64,000 bases of DNA from Luteipulveratus flavus (GTDB lineage Bacteria > Actinomycetota > Actinomycetes > Actinomycetales > Dermatophilaceae), in assembly GCF_029080175.1 (NCBI RefSeq), contig NZ_JARFJC010000048.1; one strand, written 5' to 3'. Of the stretch, positions 50,497 through 58,467 are shown in pieces; within the stretch, counting starts at the first letter, position 1; every line of letters begins with the position of its first letter. The translations under genes and the position numbers were made by a program. The notes below the pieces were generated by a model that saw nothing but the letters and a program-made list of their open reading frames with translations, did not search any database and had not been told where the DNA came from.

Positions 50497-51650
50497 GAGA
50501 CGCTGACGACGGGTGCGGTGCCCTCGCCGTCGACCGGCTCGCCCATCTCGTCGGCGATCCGCATGGCCTCCTCGATCAGCGTCTCGACGATCTGGCTCTC
50601 CGGCACGGTCTTGATGACCTCGCCCTTGACGAAGATCTGGCCCTTGCCGTTGCCGGACGCCACGCCGAGGTCGGCCTCGCGCGCCTCACCCGGGCCGTTG
50701 ACGACACAGCCCATGACGGCGACGCGCAACGGGACGGTCATGCCCTCCAGGCCCGCGGTGACCTGCTCGGCGAGGGTGTAGACGTCGACCTGGGCGCGGC
50801 CGCAGGACGGGCAGGAGACGATCTCCAGCTTGCGCGGCTTGAGGTTGAGGCTCTGCAGGATCTGGTTGCCGACCTTGACCTCCTCGACCGGCGGGGCCGA
50901 GAGGGAGACGCGGATGGTGTCGCCGATGCCCTTGGACAGCAGCGCCCCGAACGCGGTCGCCGACTTGATGGTGCCCTGGAACGCCGGGCCCGCCTCGGTC
51001 ACGCCGAGGTGGAGCGGCCAGTCGCCCCGCTCGGCGAGCAGCTCGTACGCGCGCACCATCACGACCGGGTCGTTGTGCTTGACCGAGATCTTGAAGTCGT
51101 GGAAGTCGTGCTCCTCGAAGAGCGAGGCCTCCCAGACGGCCGACTCGACGAGGGCCTCGGGCGTCGGCTTGCCGTACTTCTCCAGCAGCCGCTTGTCCAG
51201 CGAGCCGGCGTTGACGCCGATGCGCAGGGAGACGCCCGCGGCCTTCGCGCGCCGAGCGATCTCGCCCACCTGGTCGTCGAACTGGCGGATGTTGCCCGGG
51301 TTGACGCGAACGGCGGCGCAGCCGGCGTCGATCGCGGCATAGACGTAGTTGGGCTGGAAGTGGATGTCGGCGATGACCGGGATCTGCGACTTCCGCGCGA
51401 TGGCGGGCAGCGCCTCGGCGTCGTCGCGGCTGGGGCAGGCGACCCGCACGATGTCGCAGCCGGCGGCGGTGAGCTCGGCGATCTGCTGGAGCGTGGCGTT
51501 GATGTCCGTGGTGGGCGTCGTCGTCATCGACTGCACCGAGATGGGGGCGTCACCGCCGACCTCGACCTTGCCGACCTTGATCTTGCGGGTCTTGCGCCGG
51601 GGGGCGAGGACCGGGGCAGGGGCGGACGGCATTCCGAGGGACACGCTCAT
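50493..51650 (-). CDS. ispG: 4-hydroxy-3-methylbut-2-en-1-yl diphosphate synthase
   Basis: IspG (GcpE) is the [4Fe-4S] enzyme of the non-mevalonate isoprenoid pathway. It reductively opens the cyclic diphosphate MEcPP to HMBPP. The 385-residue protein has PISVQSMTTTPTTD, AGCDIVRVACPSRDDA and ADIHFQPNYVYAAIDAGC in the TIM barrel. The cluster ligands are SCPSCGR (about 278-281) and GCVVNGPGE (about 313), with the conserved Glu later. ATG 51650 (MSVSLGMP) is preferred to an ATG five codons earlier. Its partners rip and dxr lie beyond two inserted genes on the same side. Confidence 0.96.
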   Translation of the reverse strand: MSVSLGMPSAPAPVLAPRRKTRKIKVGKVEVGGDAPISVQSMTTTPTTDINATLQQIAELTAAGCDIVRVACPSRDDAEALPAIARKSQIPVIADIHFQPNYVYAAIDAGCAAVRVNPGNIRQFDDQVGEIARRAKAAGVSLRIGVNAGSLDKRLLEKYGKPTPEALVESAVWEASLFEEHDFHDFKISVKHNDPVVMVRAYELLAERGDWPLHLGVTEAGPAFQGTIKSATAFGALLSKGIGDTIRVSLSAPPVEEVKVGNQILQSLNLKPRKLEIVSCPSCGRAQVDVYTLAEQVTAGLEGMTVPLRVAVMGCVVNGPGEAREADLGVASGNGKGQIFVKGEVIKTVPESQIVETLIEEAMRIADEMGEPVDGEGTAPVVSVS

Positions 51651-51713
51651 GGGCTCAAGTATCACCCATCGGGATGGGCGTTCCCCGAGTGCCCGGGGTC
51701 GTACGGTTCGGGG

Positions 51714-52532
51714 GTGCGTTCACTCCCCGCCGGCCTCGACCCGTCAGTCGTCGAGCAGATCGATCGTCGCCTGGAGGGGTTGACAGTGGAGCACGGCGTC
51801 ACCATCCCGTGGGCGATCGAGAGCGGCAGCCGGGCGTGGGGGTTCCCCTCCCCGGACAGCGACTACGACTGCCGATTCTTCTTCGTCAGGCCCCGGCAGG
51901 CGTACCTGAGTCCGTGGCGGCCGCGCGATGTCATCGAGACTCCGCTGGACGCGGTCCTGGACGTCAACGGCTGGGACCTGATCAAGGCGGTCGACCTGGC
52001 CGTCCGCGGCAACGCGACCGTGTCGGAGTGGCTGCGGTCACCGATGGTGTACGGCGGCGACGAGGAGTTCCGCGACGCGCTGCTCGCCCTGTGCGAAGCC
52101 GTCGGCGACCGTGACCGGATCACGCGGCACTACCTTCACGTCGGAGGTGACCACTGGACGCGCAGCGGAGCCGCATCGGGCGACCAGGTCGCGCTGAAGC
52201 GGGTGTTCTACGCGATCCGACCCGCAGCCGCGCTGCACTGGCTGGCGACCCACGCCGACCGGTCCAGCCCGCCGATGAACCTGCAGGAGCTCTTCCAGCA
52301 GGCCCCGCCACCACCGTATGTCCGGGAGGCGGTGCACAGGCTGGTCGAGGCCAAGGCCGTCACCCGCGAGCTCGGTCACGGCGTCGTCGAACCCAGTGTC
52401 GTCGCCTGGGTGGAGGAACAGCTGGGCCGGGCGGCGGACCGGATCGGCGCCGAACGGCAACCCACGACGCGCGCCCGCACGGACGCCGAACTGGCCTTTC
52501 TGGGGATGCTGGACCGGTGGGGCCCGCGCTGA
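51714..52532 (+). CDS. Nucleotidyltransferase of the YcgL/RlaP type
   Basis: This 272-residue member of the polymerase-beta superfamily has GSRAWGF at 38-44 followed by the metal-binding D50-Y-D52. The later segment RPRQAYLSP ... DVNGWDLIKAVDLAVRGNATVSEWL is the RlaP pattern (PF10127). RlaP proteins are often linked to RNA repair ligases, but no ligase is in this window. The usual third catalytic Asp cannot be placed with certainty. GTG 51714 is chosen as the first start, 63 bases from the divergent ispG. Its stop is one base from the convergent carboxypeptidase gene. Confidence 0.83.
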   Translation: MRSLPAGLDPSVVEQIDRRLEGLTVEHGVTIPWAIESGSRAWGFPSPDSDYDCRFFFVRPRQAYLSPWRPRDVIETPLDAVLDVNGWDLIKAVDLAVRGNATVSEWLRSPMVYGGDEEFRDALLALCEAVGDRDRITRHYLHVGGDHWTRSGAASGDQVALKRVFYAIRPAAALHWLATHADRSSPPMNLQELFQQAPPPPYVREAVHRLVEAKAVTRELGHGVVEPSVVAWVEEQLGRAADRIGAERQPTTRARTDAELAFLGMLDRWGPR

Positions 52533-52533
52533 C

Positions 52534-53463
52534 TCAGAGCAGGTCGAGGCGGCGGGTGTAGGTGTCCAGCCGGGCCGGGCGGCCGATCGGCAGCGTCTGC
52601 AGCGCGACGCCGTGCCCAATGTCGGCCCCGGTCAGGACGGGGACGCCGAGGTCGCCGAACCGGTCCCGCAGCACCTCGCGGACGGCCTCGGGCTCGCCGC
52701 AGCCGTCGAAGGTGCCCGTCAGCACGCCGCGGACGCCGTCGAGGTAGCCCGAGCGGCGCAGCTGGGTGAAAACGCGGTCCAGCCGGAACGGGTCCTCGTC
52801 GACGTCCTCCAGGAACACGATCGCGTCGCGGGCCGGCACCGACGTCGCCGTCCCGATCGAGCTGGACAGCAGCGTCGCGCAGCCGCCGAGGACGACGCCC
52901 TCGGCGATGCCGTCGACGAGCGGGACGGCATCGGGCAGGTCGATCGCGGTGACATCGTCCGGGGCGAGCAGCAGCTGCCGCAGCCTCTGCTGGGCGCGCT
53001 CCTGCTCGAAGTACCAGGTGGCGACCATCGGGCCGTAGAGCGAGGTCCAGCCCAGGTGGTGCAGGAGCGCCTCCTGAAGGGCGGTCGCGTCGGAGAAGCC
53101 GACGACGTGCCGCGGACGAGGACCGGCTGCCGCGACCGCGGGCCAGTCCACCAGGTCCAGGGCCCGCTGGGCGCCGTAGCCGCCGCGACCGAGCAGCACC
53201 GCGTCGTACGCGGGGTCGGTCAGGGCCGCCTCCAGGTCGCGCGCTCGCAGCTCGTCGGTGCCGCCGAGGTAGCCCAGGGTGGGGTGGACCGATCGCGCGG
53301 ACTCCAGCACGACGGGCTCGAGGTCCCAGCCGCGGAGGACGGCCAGGCCCTTCTCGAGCTGGTCCTGGACGATCCGGCCGCTGAACGCCATGACCGCGAC
53401 GCGGGAACCGGGGCGCAGGGCGGGAGGGACGACGTACGCCGACGTCGCGGGGATCGTCGCCAT
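52534..53463 (-). CDS. LD-carboxypeptidase (peptidase family S66)
   Basis: This 309-residue S66 enzyme removes the terminal D-alanine from murein tetrapeptides during wall recycling. The oxyanion region GRGGYGAQR (92-100) and the nucleophile Ser124 in VGFSDATAL are seen. The catalytic Glu is in FLEDVDEDPFRLDR (about 212), and the His is in ADIGHG near the end. No signal peptide is present, so it acts in the cytoplasm. Its ATG shares one base with the rip stop (TGATG), so it is coupled to the site-2 protease. This placement inside the isoprenoid/rip block is not the usual gene order. Confidence 0.88.
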   Translation of the reverse strand: MATIPATSAYVVPPALRPGSRVAVMAFSGRIVQDQLEKGLAVLRGWDLEPVVLESARSVHPTLGYLGGTDELRARDLEAALTDPAYDAVLLGRGGYGAQRALDLVDWPAVAAAGPRPRHVVGFSDATALQEALLHHLGWTSLYGPMVATWYFEQERAQQRLRQLLLAPDDVTAIDLPDAVPLVDGIAEGVVLGGCATLLSSSIGTATSVPARDAIVFLEDVDEDPFRLDRVFTQLRRSGYLDGVRGVLTGTFDGCGEPEAVREVLRDRFGDLGVPVLTGADIGHGVALQTLPIGRPARLDTYTRRLDLL

Positions 53464-54800
53464 CAGTTGCCCAGCTTGATGGGGTTGACGATGTCGGCGT
53501 AGATCAGCAGCACCGACGTGACGATGAGCACCATCGAGACGGTGTACGCGACGGGCAGCGCCTTGGTGACGTCGGCGTACACCGGACCCTCGACGCCGCG
53601 GACGCGCGCGAACCCGCGCTTGACGCCCTCCCAGAGCGCGCCGGCCACGTGACCGCCGTCCAGCGGCAGGAGCGGGATCAGGTTGAAGACGAACAGCGCG
53701 AGGTTCAGGGAGGCGACCAGCCCGAGGAGGAAGACGATCTTGTCGCCGAAACCGACGTCGCGGGTGTTCGCGGCCTCCCCGGCGACCCGGCCCACGCCCA
53801 CCACGGAGATGGGGCCGTTCGTGTCGCGCTTGCCGTCGCCGAAGGCCGCGTTGAACACGCCGACCATCTTCTGGGGGATGCGCAGGAACACCGATGACGT
53901 CTTGACCAGGCCGTCGCCGATGATGCCCGGCGCCTCGGTCAGCGGAGCACGCTCGGTCCGGTACGTGGCGCCGATGGAGGTGCCGATCACGCCGACGTCC
54001 TCGGTGACCGTCTGACCGCCCATCGTGAGGACTTCCTGGCCGTCCTTGTCGACCTTCGGCATCGTGCGCCGCGCCGGGGTCACCGTGATCGTCTGCTGCT
54101 GACCACCGCGCTTCACCACGACGGGGATCGCGCGGTCGGCGTTCCTGCGGATCTGCTGGGTCGTCTGCAGCGTGGTCGTCACCGGGACGCCGGCGACGGA
54201 GACCACGACGTCGCCCGGCTTCAGGCCCGCCTTCCAGGCCGGTGACCGGTCGGCGTCGCTGCAGGTGGCCTTCTGGCTGTCCGCGACGGACACCGGCAGA
54301 CACTCGTTGACCTGGGCGATGCTCGCGCTCGTCTGCTTCGGCAGCCCGACGCCGCAGGCGATCACGACCAGCAGCACGGCCGCGATCACCAGGTTCATGA
54401 ACGGGCCACCGAGCATGATGATCACCTTGCGGTGCACCGGCAGCTTGTAGAAGACGCGGTTCTCGTCGCCCGGCTCGATCTGGTCGAAGGAGTCCGCGCG
54501 CGCGGCGTCGGCCATCTGGCTCATGCGTCCGGTGGACGTCGCCCGCAGCGTGCCCGGAGCGTCCTCCCGGCGCGGCGGCAGCATGCCGATCATCCGGATG
54601 TAGCCGCCCAGCGGGATCGCCTTGATGCCGTACTCGGTCTCTCCGCGTCGGCGGGACCAGACCGTCGGGCCGAACCCGACCATGTACTGCGTCACCTTCA
54701 CACCGGACTTCTTGGCCGGCACCAGGTGACCGATCTCGTGCAGCGCGATGGACAGCGCCACACCGATCAGGACGAGCACGACCCCGAGGAGGAACATCAC
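53463..54800 (-). CDS. Site-2 protease (RseP/Rip1 type)
   Basis: This 445-residue membrane metalloprotease cleaves transmembrane substrates such as anti-sigma factors. The zinc motif HEIGH is at residues 21-25 in the first helix. A PDZ domain (about 170-260, PAWKAGLKPGDVVVSV) lies in the periplasm-like side, and the third zinc ligand sits in PLLPLDGGHVAGAL in a late helix (about 390). In Mycobacterium the homologue is Rip1 beside dxr and gcpE, as here. ATG 54800 starts with the first helix. It is 49 bases downstream of dxr. Confidence 0.93.
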   Translation of the reverse strand: MMFLLGVVLVLIGVALSIALHEIGHLVPAKKSGVKVTQYMVGFGPTVWSRRRGETEYGIKAIPLGGYIRMIGMLPPRREDAPGTLRATSTGRMSQMADAARADSFDQIEPGDENRVFYKLPVHRKVIIMLGGPFMNLVIAAVLLVVIACGVGLPKQTSASIAQVNECLPVSVADSQKATCSDADRSPAWKAGLKPGDVVVSVAGVPVTTTLQTTQQIRRNADRAIPVVVKRGGQQQTITVTPARRTMPKVDKDGQEVLTMGGQTVTEDVGVIGTSIGATYRTERAPLTEAPGIIGDGLVKTSSVFLRIPQKMVGVFNAAFGDGKRDTNGPISVVGVGRVAGEAANTRDVGFGDKIVFLLGLVASLNLALFVFNLIPLLPLDGGHVAGALWEGVKRGFARVRGVEGPVYADVTKALPVAYTVSMVLIVTSVLLIYADIVNPIKLGN

Positions 54801-54849
54801 GTCCTCCAGGGTCTCACGGGCCGACCGCCCGGGCGCACACGACGGGACG

Positions 54850-56034
54850 TCATCGCCGAGCGAGGACCTCGTGGGTGTGCTTTCGGGCCCACGTCTCGGC
54901 CGCCAGGACCTGCTCGACGCTCAACGCCCCGGTGTCGGGCTCGTGGTCGGCGACGACCCGGGAGACGGTCGGGATGATGTCGACGAACGCGATCGCGCCG
55001 CTGTGGAACGCCTCGACGCATTCCTCGTTCGCGGCGTTGTACACGGCCGGGTACGTCGAGCCCGCGATGCCGACCTGACGGGCGAGCGCGACGGCGGGGA
55101 ACGCGTCGTCGTCCAGCGGCTCGAACCGCCAGTCGGACGCCTTCGACCAGTCGATCGGGGTCTCGGCGTCCGGCACCCGGTCCGGCCAGCCCATCCCGAG
55201 GGCGATCGGGACGAGCATCGTCGGCAGGCCGAGCTGGGCGACCACGGCGCCGTCGACGAACTCGACCATCGAGTGGATGTACTGCTGGGGGTGGACGACG
55301 ACGTCGATCGCCTCGAACGGCACGTCGAACAGCAGGTGCGCCTCGATGACCTCCAACCCCTTGTTGACCAGGGTGGCGGAGTTGGTGGTGATGACCTTGC
55401 CCATCGCGAAGTTGGGGTGGGCCAACGCCTCGGCCGGCGTGACCTTCTTCAGGTCGTCCTCGGCGAGGCCGCGGAACGGTCCACCGCTCGCGGTCAGCAC
55501 GAGCTTGCGCACCTCCTCCTGGCTCCCGGCGCGCAGGCACTGGGCGATGGCGCTGTGCTCGCTGTCGACCGGAACGATCTGGTCCGGCGCCGCCAGGCCC
55601 TTCACCACGGGGCCGCCGACGATGAGCGACTCCTTGTTGGCGAGCGCCAGGGTCGAACCCGCCTGCAGCGCCGCGATCGTGGGACGCAGACCGATCGAGC
55701 CGGTGATGCCGTTGAGGACCACGTCCGCTCCGCTTCCCCCGACGGTGGTTGCCGCGTCGTCGCCCACCAGGATCTCCGGGCGGTACGACGGGCGCCCGGC
55801 CGCGCGCGCACCGTCCTCCAGCCGGGTCCGCAGCTCGGCCTCGTCGCCGTACGCCACCCCTACGAGCTCGACACCCAGGCTCACGGCCTGCTCGGCGACG
55901 AGGCCCGGGTCACGACCTCCCGCCGCGATGGCGGTGATCCTGAACCGGTCGGGGTTGGCTCGGGCGATCTGGATGCTCTGGGTCCCGATGGACCCGGTCG
56001 AGCCGAGAAGAGCGATCGTGCGTGGCGTCGTCAC
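54850..56034 (-). CDS. dxr: 1-deoxy-D-xylulose 5-phosphate reductoisomerase
   Basis: Dxr (IspC) converts DXP to MEP, the committed step of the non-mevalonate isoprenoid pathway. The 394-residue protein shows the NADPH-binding motif LLGSTGSIGTQ (9-19), LALANKESLIVGG near residue 125 and SEHSAIAQCL near residue 155 with metal ligands. LTASGGPFRG is also present. GTG 56034 gives the family start. It is the first gene of a run leading to rip and, beyond two extra genes, ispG. The type VII-like module begins only 28 bases upstream on the same strand. Confidence 0.96.
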   Translation of the reverse strand: MTTPRTIALLGSTGSIGTQSIQIARANPDRFRITAIAAGGRDPGLVAEQAVSLGVELVGVAYGDEAELRTRLEDGARAAGRPSYRPEILVGDDAATTVGGSGADVVLNGITGSIGLRPTIAALQAGSTLALANKESLIVGGPVVKGLAAPDQIVPVDSEHSAIAQCLRAGSQEEVRKLVLTASGGPFRGLAEDDLKKVTPAEALAHPNFAMGKVITTNSATLVNKGLEVIEAHLLFDVPFEAIDVVVHPQQYIHSMVEFVDGAVVAQLGLPTMLVPIALGMGWPDRVPDAETPIDWSKASDWRFEPLDDDAFPAVALARQVGIAGSTYPAVYNAANEECVEAFHSGAIAFVDIIPTVSRVVADHEPDTGALSVEQVLAAETWARKHTHEVLARR

Positions 56035-56062
56035 CGACCCATTGTGTCCGGCGCGGCCGCGC

Positions 56063-56854
56063 TCACGGCCGATGGCTCCTCACCACCGTGGTGAGCAGGC
56101 CCGCGACCAGGCCGCCGACGTCGCCGACGCCGATCGGCTCGAGTACGACGGGTCCTCGCTCACCGAACGCGGCGCGCGTGGCCCACGAGCCCTCGGCTCC
56201 GAGCATCACCCCGAGCAGCACCGGCGCCGCCTGGGGACCCCGGCGCCACACCGTCGCGTCGATCTGCACGACGATCGGACCGAGCCGGTCCATGGCCACG
56301 TCGCCGTGCCCGTGGGCGACGGCCTCCAGGTCGAGCCGGACGGGGCCGCCCCGACCCTCGCGCACGCCGGAGGCCGTCAGGCGGTGCTGCAGCGCACCGG
56401 CGAGACCTCGTCGCTCGAGGCCGTGGAACTCGTGCACCCCATCGTCGCCCACCTGCTCCAGCAGCGCGAAGTCGTCCACGGCGTGCGCGTAGGTGGTGGT
56501 CACCTCGGACACCGTCGCACCGTCCCGCTCGAGGTTGTGGCACCGCCGCACGACCAGCACCCACTCGGCGCCGTGACGGACGTCCAGCAGGTCGGACACC
56601 TCCTGCGGCACGAGCACGCTGCGCCCGTCGGCACCGGGCTCGGCGCCGTGGGCGAGCAACGACCGGTGAGCGGTCCGGACGGCGACGGCCTGCGCGGCCT
56701 CGGACAGCTCCTCGTAGTGCGGCAGCACCACTGCGGGGTGCTCGCTGCCGAGGAGCACCAGCTCCTCGTCGGTGAGCCTGGCCAGCAGCATTGGCTCGGC
56801 GGGTACGCGCCGCTCGTGACCGGGCCGTACCGCGAGCGTCTCGACGGCGGTCAT
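56063..56854 (-). CDS. Putative EspG-like chaperone of the WXG module
   Basis: This 263-residue cytoplasmic protein has no signal or membrane helix. It has a helical start (LTDEELVLLGSEHPAVVL ... AVRTAHRSLLAHG), then LVPQEVSDLLDVRHGAEWVLVVRR and a mixed beta region with TTTYAHAVDDFALLEQV. A final helix (VGGLVAGLLTTVV) closes it. The order helix-beta-helix and the length resemble EspG chaperones of ESX secretion, and the gene follows two WXG-type genes. No conserved residue proves this, and an immunity protein against the 404-residue product is the main alternative. Its ATG overlaps the upstream stop (ATGA). Confidence 0.5.
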   Translation of the reverse strand: MTAVETLAVRPGHERRVPAEPMLLARLTDEELVLLGSEHPAVVLPHYEELSEAAQAVAVRTAHRSLLAHGAEPGADGRSVLVPQEVSDLLDVRHGAEWVLVVRRCHNLERDGATVSEVTTTYAHAVDDFALLEQVGDDGVHEFHGLERRGLAGALQHRLTASGVREGRGGPVRLDLEAVAHGHGDVAMDRLGPIVVQIDATVWRRGPQAAPVLLGVMLGAEGSWATRAAFGERGPVVLEPIGVGDVGGLVAGLLTTVVRSHRP

Positions 56855-58065
56855 CGCGCACCGGCCGGCTGGACGTGGACCAGCGGGTGGGTCGCCACGG
56901 GCACCGGTCGCCCGGGACCCTGCTGGCCGCGGACGAGCCGCGTCAGGTTGTCCCGGGCCGGTCGAGGGTCACACCGCGGTGCGGAGGTCGACGCCCGTCG
57001 CTCGGGCGGTCGGGTCGGCGGTGTCCGGTCGCGCCCGAACCAGCCGCTCACGGCGCGGCCGATGGCGTGCCGGTGGTCGTACGCGAGGTTGCCGAGGGTC
57101 CAGGCGGAGTACCCGACCAGGATCGCGCCACCCACCGGCGCGGTGGCAGGGACCAGCACGAGGGCGCCGCCGACCATCGCCACGCCTCCCGCGGCGCGAG
57201 TAGCCGTGCCCCGGGCGCCGTCGTAACCGCCGCCGTCCTGGACGTCGTGGGCCGCGTCGGTGATGGTGAGCGCCGCCCCGATCGGACCCGCCCGACGGGC
57301 GACCTGCCTGCCGAACGCCGTCGCGAGAACCCGGCGTGTGCCCGGCGTCCTGGTGGCCGTGACGAGCACGCCGCCCTGCAGCGCGTGCAGGCGCGCCGCC
57401 GATGTCGTGGCGGTCCGGATCAGCTCACCGACGGTGGCGGACCGCGCGACCGGCGGCAGCGAGCGCAGGTACGCGATGCCGTTGTAGCCGGTCCCGACGG
57501 CCTTCGCGTCGTGCATGACCTCGCGGTAGTCGATGGACTTCACGAAGCCGGGCCGGACGTCGGAGGGGAGCAGCCGGACGATCTCGCCGTACAGCCGTGC
57601 CTTGATGCGCTTGTACTCACCGACGAGCCGCTCGACGGCAGCGTCCTCGCGCTGGATCAGCCGGCGGTGGTGGGTGATGTCGGCAGTCAGGGACGACAGC
57701 TCGGACGGCGTCAGCAGCTGCGGGTGGCGGCGCTCGGCGAGCATCGGCAGCAGCTCGGCCGCCAGCCGGTCACGGCTGCTCAGGTGGGTGGATGCCTCCC
57801 GCTGCAGCCGCACCAGGTCACGGGCGAACCGCTCCGCGCCGGCGGACACGCCGTCCAGGGCTGCGGCACCGGCCGTCGCCGTCCGGCGGTGCTGCCCGGC
57901 CCGGGTCGCGTACCCGATCGAGGCGGTGCCCTGCCAGGTGCTGACGTGCCCGGCGACCGTGGTCGACACCGCGCGCGAGTGCGTCCGCAGGAACGTCGCC
58001 TGCCGCCGGATGGCGCGAGTCTGGGTGAGCAGGTCGTCGGGCGAGCCGGGAACGGGCCGGCTCAC
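56851..58065 (-). CDS. WXG-motif protein with hydrophobic C-terminal half (putative T7SS effector)
   Basis: The 404-residue product starts with two long helices joined at W44-Q-G46, the WXG turn of ESX/type VII substrates. A charged helical middle (SSRDRLAAELLPML ... EDAAVERLVGEYKRIK) follows. Residues about 225-345 hold Gly/Ala-rich hydrophobic stretches, including VAMVGGALVLVPATAPVGGA, as in pore-like or polymorphic-toxin proteins. The end is Pro/Arg-rich. No known toxin catalytic motif is visible. GTG 58065 overlaps the stop of the small partner (GTGA), and its own stop overlaps the next gene (ATGA). No EccC ATPase or other T7SS core gene is in the window. Confidence 0.65.
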   Translation of the reverse strand: MSRPVPGSPDDLLTQTRAIRRQATFLRTHSRAVSTTVAGHVSTWQGTASIGYATRAGQHRRTATAGAAALDGVSAGAERFARDLVRLQREASTHLSSRDRLAAELLPMLAERRHPQLLTPSELSSLTADITHHRRLIQREDAAVERLVGEYKRIKARLYGEIVRLLPSDVRPGFVKSIDYREVMHDAKAVGTGYNGIAYLRSLPPVARSATVGELIRTATTSAARLHALQGGVLVTATRTPGTRRVLATAFGRQVARRAGPIGAALTITDAAHDVQDGGGYDGARGTATRAAGGVAMVGGALVLVPATAPVGGAILVGYSAWTLGNLAYDHRHAIGRAVSGWFGRDRTPPTRPPERRASTSAPRCDPRPARDNLTRLVRGQQGPGRPVPVATHPLVHVQPAGAR

Positions 58066-58355
58066 GACCCGCCGCTCTCGGCCTGCAGCCCGCGCTCGGC
58101 GTCGTCGTACGCCGTGGCCGAGCCGGACAGGCCCCGGGTGAGCGCGTGCACCTCACCGAGCATCCCGGCCGTCGCGCGGCCCCAGCCGCGGGCGAGGTCG
58201 TCGGCCAGCGAGGCGATATCCGGCGAGCCGCTCGCCGCGCCGAGCGCGCGCAGGGCCGCGGCCAGGTCGGTCGGTGTCGTCGACAGGCTCGCTCCCGACG
58301 TGCCCAGCGACCTGCTGTCCCCGCGCAGCTGCGCGGTGCGTACGTCGTACCTCAC
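58062..58355 (-). CDS. Small WXG100-like partner protein
   Basis: This 97-residue helical protein is the right size for a WXG100 partner. The central turn has W58-G59 rather than the exact WXG, and near the end it has Y83-x3-E87 (YDDAE), matching the YxxxD/E export motif after the second helix. GTG 58355 has AAGGGGA seven bases upstream, a strong ribosome site, so the longer upstream frame is rejected. It is the first gene of the three-gene module and would heterodimerise with the 404-residue protein. This role is inferred from size, motif and order. Confidence 0.6.
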   Translation of the reverse strand: MRYDVRTAQLRGDSRSLGTSGASLSTTPTDLAAALRALGAASGSPDIASLADDLARGWGRATAGMLGEVHALTRGLSGSATAYDDAERGLQAESGGS

Positions 58356-58429
58356 GGCGTCCCCTTTCGACCCGTCGAACGTTAGGACGGATCGCGTGGA
58401 GCCGGATTCCGTTGTCCACAGGGGTGGTT

Positions 58430-58462
58430 CGCCCGGTCCGGCGCGAGCGGCCGGACCGGGCG
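58430..58462 (-). terminator. Strong terminator after the succinate-semialdehyde dehydrogenase gene
   Basis: CGCCCGGTCCGGC and GCCGGACCGGGCG form a perfect 13-base stem with a 7-base loop. It starts five bases after the gabD TAA on the minus strand. There is no T-run. It separates gabD from the WXG module downstream, about 75 bases before that module's first start. Confidence 0.8.
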
Positions 58463-58467
58463 GGGAC

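Noticed and set aside
49320..52532. A plus-strand frame running into the RlaP-type gene from the GNAT region.
   Set aside because: Only the part from GTG 51714 has family similarity; the rest is antisense to GNAT and ispG.
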